Shown here one piece after another: positions 34,170-41,445 of a stretch of DNA of 53,501 nucleotides. The stretch is from contig JAWAYL010000004.1 of the NCBI GenBank assembly GCA_038818725.1, forward strand, positions 1 through 53,501, read 5' to 3'. This DNA is from JACIWB01 sp038818725 (lineage in GTDB: Archaea > Thermoplasmatota > E2 > UBA202 > JdFR-43). Each line of letters opens with the position of its first letter. Within the stretch, counting starts at the first letter, position 1. The position numbers and the translations under genes are program-made. The notes beneath the pieces were generated by a model. The model did not search any database. It had not been told where the DNA came from and saw nothing but the letters and a program-made list of their open reading frames with translations.

Positions 34170-35339
34170 ATGAAGAAAATTGCAATAATATTTATATTTC
34201 TTCTGCTATCAAATATTTGTTATTCAAAAAGCGATAAGAAAGAAATAAAAATTGCAATTTATAACTCAATATCTCCTTCAGTAAAGCTTTTAGAAAGAGC
34301 ATTTAGATATGCATGGGAAGAAAATGGAATAGAATATGAAATCATTGCAAAAAGAATTGATTTCAGAGATGTTATTAATGGGAGTTTAGAAAATTATGAT
34401 ATTCTTGTAATAGGGGCTAGTGGGAGGCAATATTTTCATGGATTGATAAAAAAATGGAAGGAAGAAATTAAAGAATTTATTGCGAATGGAGGAGGTTATA
34501 TTGGTATATGTGGAGGAGCTAACATTGCATCAAAAGGATATGAAAAGCCAAGACATTTTTTTGATTTTATAATAAACATGGCATGCCTTGAAATAGTTGA
34601 TGCATACATAAATGATGATCAGGATGAGGAATGGCAGTATTTATGGAAAGAAGTAGGCGACTCAAGAATCCCTATTAAAAATGAAATAATTCCTCATCCA
34701 ATTTTTGAGAATCTTTCATATCGCTATATTACTTATGGCGGCGGGCCAGGAATGTATGGAATAAAGGAGGCAAAACCAATTGCAGTTTATGCAGAGGAGC
34801 CAATGGAAGTAGCACCTTTGCATTACTGGATATGGGTTGGAAAATGGATTCCATATAAAGAAATTAAAACAGATATAAAGCAACATTATTCAATTGTTGA
34901 ATCTAAATATGGAAAAGGGAAAGTAATTGTTTTCAGTCCTCACCCAGAAATACCATGTGGAATGAATGGAAGCGTTTATGAATTTTTTGGAATTTCAATA
35001 TACGGCATACCTAGATATGTATATTCATGGGTTAATGGAAATAATACAAATATGAGTTATAATTGGTGGATTTTGAGGAGGGCAATTGCATATTCATTGA
35101 ATTTACCTCTTCCTCCAATGGAAGAACTTTTTATTTACTTAAGATATACTGATGGAGAAGTAAATGCCTACGTGGAGAATGCAGAGAAAGTTATATTTTA
35201 TGTTGATGGTGAGGTATATGAAATTAAAAATGAGCCACCATTTAAAATTTCTGTAAACGATGGAAAAGCTCATATTATAAAAGCAATTGCTATAAAAGGA
35301 AATGCAAAGGCATGGGATGAAATTTTTTTAAATACTTAG
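34170..35339 (+). CDS. Secreted class I glutamine-amidotransferase-fold (BPL_N-like) protein
   Basis: 389 residues with a signal peptide (MKKIAIIFIFLLLSNICYS). Residues 25 to about 290 have a GATase-like fold: ILVIGASG, then the nucleophile elbow GYIGICGGANIAS with Cys114 and a later SPHPEI. It resembles the N-terminal domain of eukaryotic biotin-protein ligase (BPL_N), which occurs alone in secreted prokaryotic proteins of unknown role. The last roughly 70 residues look like a small beta-sandwich (VIFYVDGEVYEI) with no C-terminal membrane helix, so the protein is probably released or lipid-free. It abuts endA directly, perhaps by readthrough. The 3' end overlaps the PUA gene by 12 bp. Confidence 0.7.
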   Translation: MKKIAIIFIFLLLSNICYSKSDKKEIKIAIYNSISPSVKLLERAFRYAWEENGIEYEIIAKRIDFRDVINGSLENYDILVIGASGRQYFHGLIKKWKEEIKEFIANGGGYIGICGGANIASKGYEKPRHFFDFIINMACLEIVDAYINDDQDEEWQYLWKEVGDSRIPIKNEIIPHPIFENLSYRYITYGGGPGMYGIKEAKPIAVYAEEPMEVAPLHYWIWVGKWIPYKEIKTDIKQHYSIVESKYGKGKVIVFSPHPEIPCGMNGSVYEFFGISIYGIPRYVYSWVNGNNTNMSYNWWILRRAIAYSLNLPLPPMEELFIYLRYTDGEVNAYVENAEKVIFYVDGEVYEIKNEPPFKISVNDGKAHIIKAIAIKGNAKAWDEIFLNT

Positions 35340-35795
35340 CTTCCATATCTCATCACCTAAATGATGAATGTTTTCAACTGCCTTTCCCTTCTTCTCTTTT
35401 TTTATTTCTTCCGCATCCTTCAAAGCTATACCAACTGCAATAGGATTTCCTCTCCCATCTTTTACCCATACAATATCTCCTTTTTTTATTTCATTATCTA
35501 TCTCAACTATGCCTGGCGCCATTACATCCGCGCCACCAATTATATGCTTTATTGCACCGTCATCAACTGTTAAAAACCTCTTTTTTGGGTTATAAATCCT
35601 TAGACCCAGCAAATTTAGGAAAGGTTTATCATCTATAAAAAAAGCGGTAAATTTTTTGTTTATAAACAGTATTCTCATATTTTTAAATTCTGCAATTTCC
35701 GCTTCTCCATCTATTCTGCAATCAAGTTGCTTTTCTATCTCATCAAAAATTTTTCTGGCATCCTTTTTTCTCAAAACATGTCTATTCTTGAACAT
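35328..35795 (-). CDS. PUA-domain RNA-binding protein (MCT-1/Tma20-like)
   Basis: About 155 residues from ATG 35795; an upstream in-frame extension would cross the promoter and is rejected. The N-terminal part (KNRHVLRKKDARKIFDEI) resembles the pre-PUA domain. The C-terminal about 75 residues are a PUA fold (VMAPGIVEIDNEIKKGDIVWV, NPIAVGIAL). Archaeal homologues are related to MCT-1/Tma20, which acts with DENR in ribosome recycling or re-initiation, so a translation role is inferred. Leaderless from the palindromic TATA at 35811-35825, shared with the divergent zinc-ribbon gene. Confidence 0.85.
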   Translation of the reverse strand: MFKNRHVLRKKDARKIFDEIEKQLDCRIDGEAEIAEFKNMRILFINKKFTAFFIDDKPFLNLLGLRIYNPKKRFLTVDDGAIKHIIGGADVMAPGIVEIDNEIKKGDIVWVKDGRGNPIAVGIALKDAEEIKKEKKGKAVENIHHLGDEIWKLSI

Positions 35796-35810
35796 AAAAA
35801 TAATTTTCTC

Positions 35811-35825
35811 AAAATTTAAATACTT
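35811..35825. promoter_or_regulatory. Palindromic TATA region shared by two divergent leaderless genes
   Basis: AAAATTTAAATACTT contains the exact palindrome ATTTAAAT at 35814-35821. Its centre is about 22-23 bp from the PUA gene start (35795) and 25-26 bp from the zinc-ribbon gene start (35843). Only 47 bp separate the two start codons and no second A/T box is placed correctly for either gene, so one element appears to serve both directions. Confidence 0.55.
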
Positions 35826-35842
35826 ATTTCCTATAACAGAGC

Positions 35843-36004
35843 ATGCTTGAAGGAAGATGCATAAGCTGTGGAAGGGGTTTAACAATTGAAGGGCATGCTC
35901 AATTTCCTTGTCCAGAATGCGGAACTATTATAAAGAGATGCAGGAATTGTAGGGCTCTTTCAGCAAGATATAAATGCAACGAATGCGGTTTCGAGGGACC
36001 ATAA
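35843..36004 (+). CDS. Small zinc-ribbon RNA-binding protein (DUF1610/HVO_2753 type)
   Basis: 53 residues, with eight cysteines in four pairs: CISC, CPEC, CRNC and CNEC. This is the tiny double zinc-finger protein found next to aEF-1beta in many archaea; the haloarchaeal member is HVO_2753. The start at 35843 is leaderless from the shared TATA region. Its stop overlaps the aEF-1beta ATG by one base (TAATG), so the two proteins are translationally coupled. Haloarchaeal mutants have been reported with growth and biofilm effects; the precise role remains open. A translation-linked function is inferred from synteny. Confidence 0.88.
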   Translation: MLEGRCISCGRGLTIEGHAQFPCPECGTIIKRCRNCRALSARYKCNECGFEGP

Positions 36005-36264
36005 TGGGAAAGGTAGCAATAAAGTTTAAATTGATGCCATCTGATATTTCACTCAATCTTGAATCAATAAAAGAGAAAGCAGAAAAAGCAATGCCAAACT
36101 ATGCAAAAATTGTAAAACATGAGATATTGCCAGTAGCATTTGGATTAAAAGCTTTGCTTTTAACTGTTGTTATGCCTGATCAAAGTCCAGATGAATTAAT
36201 TGAAAAACTTGAAAAAATAGAGGGTATAGAGAGTGTAACAGTTGAAGAAGTTGGCTTAATTTAA
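36004..36264 (+). CDS. Translation elongation factor aEF-1beta (GDP/GTP exchange factor)
   Basis: About 86 residues from ATG 36004, normal for the archaeal factor. It shows MGKVAIKFKLMPSD, the FGLKALLLTVVMPD core and the C-terminal GIESVTVEEVGLI of the EF-1 guanine-exchange domain. It recharges aEF-1alpha with GTP. I reject an earlier in-frame ATG at 35974 because it lies inside the zinc-ribbon gene. A run of six T (TTTTTT) shortly after the stop may serve as an archaeal terminator. Confidence 0.95.
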   Translation: MGKVAIKFKLMPSDISLNLESIKEKAEKAMPNYAKIVKHEILPVAFGLKALLLTVVMPDQSPDELIEKLEKIEGIESVTVEEVGLI

Positions 36265-36589
36265 ATCTAAATTTTTTATTCTAACCTATTCTTTTGTGGA
36301 ATGATAGAGATGTTGATTTAAGATAATGAGCAGCAATAATGCCAAAGTAAATCTTTCATACTCATTTTCTATCTTTTCCTGCTATAGAAAATAGGTGAAT
36401 TAAAAGACAAACTTTTTACGATTTCTTCATCTATTGCAATACAACGCCTATTTATGATTTTCTCAAAGATTCGTGACTTCCCGCGTAAAGGCTAGCGATT
36501 AACTTAATTTCTATTTTCTTTTTATCCCAACGAAAAATATTTTTTGGAATTAATCCTCAAATCCTCGACGCCTGTGAAAACGAAAATTA
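36265..36589. other. Longest intergenic space (aEF-1beta to cdc48), no gene seen
   Basis: The spacer of about 350 bp holds no convincing reading frame or tRNA. It contains a T-run just after aEF-1beta, a 9-bp perfect inverted repeat (36364-36392), and a locally G/C-richer patch around 36464-36500. A C/D-box RNA was looked for, but matching C and D boxes with proper spacing were not found. Confidence 0.5.
36364..36392. repeat. 9-bp inverted repeat with 11-base loop
   Basis: ATTTTCTAT (36364-36372) and ATAGAAAAT (36384-36392) are exact reverse complements around a C/T-rich loop. It sits 100 bp after the aEF-1beta stop. The A/T-rich stem could be a transcript-end hairpin or a regulator site; function is unknown. 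Confidence 0.4.
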
Positions 36590-36598
36590 TTTATATTA
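36590..36598 (+). promoter_or_regulatory. TATA-like box for cdc48
   Basis: TTTATATTA is centred about 23-24 bp before the ATG at 36617, giving a leaderless start at the end of the long spacer. Confidence 0.55.
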
Positions 36599-36616
36599 CT
36601 TCTGATATACCTTTTT

Positions 36617-38776
36617 ATGCCTGAGGAATATATTGTTAGAGTAGAGGAAGCAAAATCAAGAGATGCTGGCAGAGGAATTGCAAGAGTTGATCCAAAAATT
36701 GCTGAAGAAATGAAATTAACGCCTGGAGATGTTATATTAGTTGAAGGGAGGAAAAAGACGGCTTGCATCTATTGGCCTGGCTATAGTGAGGATGCTGGTA
36801 AGGGAATAATAAGGATAGATGGAATAACAAGAAAGAATGCTGACGCAGGAATAGATGATAGAGTTAAGATAAGAAAAATAAAGGCAAAAACTGCTGAAAA
36901 AGTTTTTTTCTCTCCTCTAGAAGATTTAAGGCTTGTTGGAGCTGAAGAATATCTGCTTCATTTGCTCGAAGGAAGAGTAGTTACAAAAGGAGATAGGATA
37001 TCAATAAATATAATGGGAAGAAAAATAGATTTAATAGTAACAGGCATATCTCCTTCTGCAGAAGCAGTTATAATTGGAACAACAACGGAAATTAAGGTTG
37101 GAGAAAAAACAGCGGGTGAAGAAAGAATTCCTCGTGTAACATATGAAGATATTGGTGGACTTGAAGAAGAAATAAAGCAAGTCAGGGAAATGATAGAATT
37201 GCCATTAAAGCATCCAGAACTTTTTGAAAGACTGGGTATAGAAGCACCAAAAGGAGTATTGCTTCATGGCCCGCCTGGCACAGGAAAAACGCTTCTTGCA
37301 AAAGCTGTTGCAAATGAAACAAATGCAAACTTCTATTCATTAAGTGGGCCTGAAATAATGAGTAAATACTATGGGGAAAGTGAGGAAAATATAAGAAAAA
37401 TATTTAAAGAAGCAATAGAAAATGCTCCTTCAATAATCTTTATAGACGAGATTGATTCAATCGCTCCTAAAAGAGAGGAGGTTACTGGAGAAGTTGAAAG
37501 AAGAGTTGTTGCCCAGCTTCTTGCTTTAATGGATGGGCTTCAAGAAAGAGGAAAAGTTATTGTGATAGGAGCAACAAATAGAATAAATGCAATAGACCCT
37601 GCTTTAAGGCGACCCGGTAGATTTGATAGAGAGATAGAAATAGGAATACCTGATAAAAAAGGAAGGAGAGAAATTCTTGAAATCCATACTCGTGGCATGC
37701 CTCTTTCAAAAGATGTAAATTTAGATAAGCTGGCTGAAATCACTCATGGCTATTCTGGAGCTGATCTGGCGGCTCTTGCAAGGGAAGCTGCAATGAGAGC
37801 TTTGAGAAGAATACTTCCTGAAATAGATTTGGAAGCGGAGAAAATACCAAGTGAAATTCTTGAGAAAATAGAGGTTACTGAAAAGGATTTCTACGAAGCA
37901 TTTAAATCAATGAGTCCATCAGCTTTAAGAGAAGTTGTTATAGAAAGCCCGAATGTAAAATGGGAGGATATTGGCGGGCTTGAAGAAGCAAAGCAAAAGT
38001 TAAGGGAAGCAATTGAATGGCCTATAAAATATGCGGATTTATTTGCCCATATGAAAGCAAAGCCACCAAAAGGAATTTTACTTTATGGTCCGCCCGGTAC
38101 AGGAAAAACACTTCTTGCAAAGGCTGTTGCTACAGAAAGTGGAGCTAATTTCATAAGTGTTAAGGGACCGGAATTTCTTTCAAAATGGGTTGGAGAGAGC
38201 GAAAAGGCGGTGAGGGAAACATTCCGCAAGGCAAGGCAGGCGGCGCCCTGCATAATATTTTTTGATGAAATTGATGCAATTACCCCAGCAAGGGGAGCAC
38301 ATGCAGATACGGAAGTAACTGAAAGAATAATAAGTCAGATGCTTACTGAAATGGATGGGCTTGAAGAGCTCCGTGATGTAGTTGTTATAGCTGCAACAAA
38401 TAGGCCTGATATGATTGATACCGCTCTCCTTCGCCCGGGAAGATTTGACCGCCTTATATATATTCCACTTCCAGATAGAGAGGCAAGAAAAGAAATATTA
38501 AAAATTCATTTAAGAGAAAAGCCTCTTGCAAGCGATGTTAGCATTGATGAGCTTGCAGAAAAAATGGAGGGCTACACTGGAGCAGATATTGCTGGTGTTT
38601 GCAATGAAGCAGTTATGTCCGCTATAAGAGAATATATAAAAAATAGCAATAATAAAAAGATAGAGGAATTAAAGATAAGTAGGAGGCATTTTGAAGAAGC
38701 AATGAAAAATGTAAAGCCGATTCCAAAGGAAGAGATGGAAAAATATATAAGGATAGCGGAAGAGTTTGAGCACTAG
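36617..38776 (+). CDS. Cdc48/VAT-type AAA ATPase
   Basis: 719 residues. The N-terminal double-psi barrel and alpha/beta subdomains (1 to about 165) precede two AAA modules. D1 has Walker A GPPGTGKT at 218-225 and Walker B IIFIDEID; D2 has Walker A at 491-498 and IIFFDEID. Both have arginine-finger segments ending RRPGRFD or LRPGRFD. It is the archaeal p97/VAT unfoldase that feeds proteins to the proteasome. It lacks the acidic C-terminal tail of eukaryotic p97. Transcribed alone, it ends with a 4-bp convergent overlap with gcvT. Confidence 0.95.
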   Translation: MPEEYIVRVEEAKSRDAGRGIARVDPKIAEEMKLTPGDVILVEGRKKTACIYWPGYSEDAGKGIIRIDGITRKNADAGIDDRVKIRKIKAKTAEKVFFSPLEDLRLVGAEEYLLHLLEGRVVTKGDRISINIMGRKIDLIVTGISPSAEAVIIGTTTEIKVGEKTAGEERIPRVTYEDIGGLEEEIKQVREMIELPLKHPELFERLGIEAPKGVLLHGPPGTGKTLLAKAVANETNANFYSLSGPEIMSKYYGESEENIRKIFKEAIENAPSIIFIDEIDSIAPKREEVTGEVERRVVAQLLALMDGLQERGKVIVIGATNRINAIDPALRRPGRFDREIEIGIPDKKGRREILEIHTRGMPLSKDVNLDKLAEITHGYSGADLAALAREAAMRALRRILPEIDLEAEKIPSEILEKIEVTEKDFYEAFKSMSPSALREVVIESPNVKWEDIGGLEEAKQKLREAIEWPIKYADLFAHMKAKPPKGILLYGPPGTGKTLLAKAVATESGANFISVKGPEFLSKWVGESEKAVRETFRKARQAAPCIIFFDEIDAITPARGAHADTEVTERIISQMLTEMDGLEELRDVVVIAATNRPDMIDTALLRPGRFDRLIYIPLPDREARKEILKIHLREKPLASDVSIDELAEKMEGYTGADIAGVCNEAVMSAIREYIKNSNNKKIEELKISRRHFEEAMKNVKPIPKEEMEKYIRIAEEFEH

Positions 38777-39864
38777 CAAGCATTTTTTGCTACAAAAGGT
38801 GGCTTTACAATTTTTGCCTTTATATTTTTTCTTCCTTTTATTTCAACTTCACTTCCAATGCTTATATAAGATTTTTTTAGATATGCCATCGCTATTCCTT
38901 TTTTAAGGCATGGAGAAAAGCCTCCAGAAGTTACAATTCCTATTCTTTCTTTATCTTTAAATACATAATCCCCATTTCTAGGAACACCTATCTCAATGCA
39001 TTCAAGAAATGTAAGCTTTTCATAATCCTCTTTTTTCTTGAATTCAATAAGAGCATTTTTTCCTATAAATTCATGTTCCCAATCAATGAGCTGCTCTAAG
39101 CCTGCTTCTATTGGATTTCTTCCCCCAGCAAATTCATTTGATGCAAGCATAAATCCTTTTTCAAGCCTTAATGTGTCGCGAGCTGCCAGCCCAACAGGCA
39201 TTATGCCATATTTTTTTCCTTTTTCAATTATTGCTAAAAATATTTTTTCCGCTTCCTCAGCTGGCGAGATATACATTTCATAACCTTTTTCGCCCGTATA
39301 TCCACTTCTCGAAATTATACATCTTCCATTAAAATCTATTTTAAAATTTTCTTTTTTTAATTCAATGCATCCAAAAAGTTGCAAATCAATAGGAGAGATT
39401 ATTTCCTGCAAAACTTCCTGTGAAAATTTTCCCTGTACTGCTATTATTGAATAATTTTCATTTGCATCTTCTATCTCAATGCCTTCTTCATTATTTTTTT
39501 CCATCCATTCAATGATTTTTTTCTGCATTCCAGAATTTGGAATAAAAAGATGCTCATTTCCCAAATTAAAAAATAGCTCATCATCTATGATATGAGCATT
39601 TTCATTTAAAAGCAATGTATATGTTCCTTTTCCAACGCTTATTTTTTCCCCTCTTTCAACAGTAATTTTGCTTATAAATTTATTTATATTTTTTCCTTTC
39701 AAAAAAATTTTTCCCATGTGGCTTACATCAAAAATTCCAACATTTCTACGAACATTTAAATGCTCCTCATTTACAGAAGTATATTTTAAAGGCATTTCAT
39801 ATCCCATAAAATTTGTAAAAGTTGCTCCAAGCTCTTTATGCAATTCATATAGTGCGGTTTTCAT
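38773..39864 (-). CDS. gcvT: Glycine cleavage system T protein (aminomethyltransferase)
   Basis: 363 residues with FDVSHMGKIFLKG, the IIDDELFF region containing the catalytic Asp, SRSGYTGEKGYEMY, GLAARDTLRLEKGFMLASNE and the C-terminal GIVTSGGFSPCLKKGIAMAY. GcvT moves the aminomethyl carbon of glycine to a tetrahydropterin. The P, H and L proteins are not in the window, so it may act with genes elsewhere. It diverges from mptA, a pterin-synthesis gene, which makes a C1/pterin link attractive but unproven. Both genes use the promoter region at 39884-39900. Confidence 0.93.
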   Translation of the reverse strand: MKTALYELHKELGATFTNFMGYEMPLKYTSVNEEHLNVRRNVGIFDVSHMGKIFLKGKNINKFISKITVERGEKISVGKGTYTLLLNENAHIIDDELFFNLGNEHLFIPNSGMQKKIIEWMEKNNEEGIEIEDANENYSIIAVQGKFSQEVLQEIISPIDLQLFGCIELKKENFKIDFNGRCIISRSGYTGEKGYEMYISPAEEAEKIFLAIIEKGKKYGIMPVGLAARDTLRLEKGFMLASNEFAGGRNPIEAGLEQLIDWEHEFIGKNALIEFKKKEDYEKLTFLECIEIGVPRNGDYVFKDKERIGIVTSGGFSPCLKKGIAMAYLKKSYISIGSEVEIKGRKNIKAKIVKPPFVAKNAC

Positions 39865-39883
39865 GCGGAATAAATAATAAAAT

Positions 39884-39900
39884 ACTTAAATTTTTATCTA
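39884..39900. promoter_or_regulatory. Overlapping TATA region for divergent gcvT and mptA
   Basis: Within the 54 bp between the two starts, ACTTAAATTT (39884-39893) is centred 24 bp from the gcvT ATG, and TTTTTATCTA (39891-39900) about 23 bp from the mptA GTG. The two elements overlap, so the polymerases would compete for this site. Confidence 0.5.
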
Positions 39901-39918
39901 TGTAAGCCATTTATTATT

Positions 39919-40755
39919 GTGCTATCAGATGTCCAGTCGCGCAAACCGGAAGCAAATTTCAAGCTCACGAGAGTAGGAGTTAAAGGAATTAAAAAGCCAG
40001 TTTGCATAAAAAGAAAGGAAAAGGTTGTTAATCTTATAGCAAACATAGAACTTTTCGTAGATTTACCACCAACAAGAAAAGGAAGCGATCTTTCAAGAAA
40101 TGCAGAAATAATAGAAGAAATAGTTGATAGCTCGGTAAGGGAGCCATCAAAAAGTTTAGAGGATTTATGCGAAAAAATAGCGGAGGAAATGCTTTTAAGG
40201 CATGAATATGCGAGCAGATCGGAGGTAAGAATAAGCTCCGACTATTTCCTTGAAAGAAACACGCCTGGCGGGAAGAAAAGCCTTGAGCCATATAAAATAA
40301 TGGCGGTTGCAATAAAAGAAAGAGGAGGAGCAACAAAAAAATTTATAGGTGTTGAAGTTGTTGGAATGACAGTTTGCCCTTGCGCAATGGAAAATATAAA
40401 AGCAAAATATGGTAAAATTTGTTCTCATAATCAGAGAAATGTCGCAAGTGTTTTTATTGAAAATGATGGAAGCGTAGATGCTGATGACATTATTTCAATA
40501 ATAGAAAAATCAATGAGTATGCCTACTTTTGAAATATTGAAAAGAGGAGATGAAATGGAAGTAGTTAAAAAAGCACATGAAAATCCAAAATTTGTTGAGG
40601 ATGTTGTAAGAGATATTTTAAAGGAAATAGTAAATAGATATAAAAATCTTCCAGATAGCACAGTTGTAATTGCAAGGAGTGAGAGCTTTGAATCAATACA
40701 TAAGCATAATGCATTTGCAGAGAGAATTACAACCATAGGAGAGTTAAGAAAATAA
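39919..40755 (+). CDS. mptA: GTP cyclohydrolase MptA (type IV/IB)
   Basis: 278 residues from a GTG. Family features include LSDVQSRKPEANFKLTRVGV at the N-terminus, VDLPPTRKGSDLSRNAE, the metal/active-site region VVGMTVCPCAMENI and SHNQRNVASV. It opens GTP to 7,8-dihydroneopterin 2',3'-cyclic phosphate, the first step to methanopterin-like or folate-type pterins and, in some archaea, to archaeosine precursor. The gcvT gene beside it and tgtA in the same window both depend on such pterin products. The next gene, kptA, has its own promoter. Confidence 0.93.
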   Translation: MLSDVQSRKPEANFKLTRVGVKGIKKPVCIKRKEKVVNLIANIELFVDLPPTRKGSDLSRNAEIIEEIVDSSVREPSKSLEDLCEKIAEEMLLRHEYASRSEVRISSDYFLERNTPGGKKSLEPYKIMAVAIKERGGATKKFIGVEVVGMTVCPCAMENIKAKYGKICSHNQRNVASVFIENDGSVDADDIISIIEKSMSMPTFEILKRGDEMEVVKKAHENPKFVEDVVRDILKEIVNRYKNLPDSTVVIARSESFESIHKHNAFAERITTIGELRK

Positions 40756-40763
40756 TTTAAATT
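40753..40763 (+). promoter_or_regulatory. TATA-like box for kptA
   Basis: TAATTTAAATT overlaps the mptA stop and is centred 24 bp before the kptA ATG at 40782. Confidence 0.5.
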
Positions 40764-40781
40764 GTTAAGCCATTATATTCA

Positions 40782-41411
40782 ATGATAGGGATATGCGAGC
40801 AGCATGGATTTTATAGAGGAGAGAATTGCCCTTATTGCAAAAGGAAAGGAAAATTTCTGATGAATGATAAAGAAGCAAAAAAATTGAGTAGCTTAATGGT
40901 TGGAATATTGCGCCATTTCCCTCAAAATTTTGATTTGAAAATTGATAAAAATGGATGGGTAGAAATAGATAAGATGGCAGAAGCAATAAAAAATAAAGTT
41001 GAAGGATTTTACTGGGTAAGAAGAAAGCATATTGAAGCAATTGCAACAACTGATGAAAAAGGAAGATATCAGATAAAGGAGGGAAAAATAAGAGCAACTT
41101 ATGCTCATACAATAGATGTTGATTTATCAGATTTGCCAGATGCAGATGCTGATGAACTTTATTATCCTGTAACAGAAGAAGAACTTGAAATTGTGCTTGA
41201 GCAGGGATTGCTTCCAGTTGATAGAAATAAAGTCCATTTAAGTGGAAGCATTGAAAAGGCTGTTGAAGCTGGAAAAAGAAGATGTGAAAATCCAGTTATA
41301 CTTAAAATAGATGTAAAAAAAGCAATTGAAGATGGAATTAAGATAAAGAAAGCAGGAAATGAAGTATATATAGCAGATAAAATAGATGGAAAATATATAA
41401 GCAAGATATAG
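40782..41411 (+). CDS. kptA: RNA 2'-phosphotransferase (Tpt1/KptA family) with N-terminal zinc knuckle
   Basis: 209 residues. The first about 25 carry a small zinc motif (Cys5, His8, Cys16, Cys19). The catalytic part shows LSSLMVGILRHFPQNF (Arg-His pair), GRYQIKEGKIRATYAHT and VHLSGSIEKAVEAGKRR, which together hold the Arg-His-Arg-Arg set of Tpt1. It transfers a 2'-phosphate from RNA to NAD, as needed after the yeast-type ligation route. Since this archaeon has RtcB, which leaves no 2'-phosphate, its real substrate may be another phosphorylated RNA or nucleotide end. Confidence 0.92.
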   Translation: MIGICEQHGFYRGENCPYCKRKGKFLMNDKEAKKLSSLMVGILRHFPQNFDLKIDKNGWVEIDKMAEAIKNKVEGFYWVRRKHIEAIATTDEKGRYQIKEGKIRATYAHTIDVDLSDLPDADADELYYPVTEEELEIVLEQGLLPVDRNKVHLSGSIEKAVEAGKRRCENPVILKIDVKKAIEDGIKIKKAGNEVYIADKIDGKYISKI

Positions 41412-41416
41412 AAATT

Positions 41417-41426
41417 AATTTAAACT
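41417..41426 (+). promoter_or_regulatory. TATA-like box for pheS
   Basis: AATTTAAACT is centred about 24 bp before the ATG at 41446, in the 34-bp gap after kptA. Confidence 0.5.
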
Positions 41427-41445
41427 TTTCATAAATAACAAAGTA

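Noticed and set aside
35796..35885. Thirty-residue N-terminal extension of the PUA protein
   Set aside because: It would run through the shared TATA region and the start of the divergent zinc-ribbon gene; its residues do not resemble the family.
36300..36420. Possible C/D-box RNA or short peptide in the long spacer
   Set aside because: RTGATGA-like and CTGA-like words do not occur with proper pairing or spacing, and the peptides are under 16 residues.
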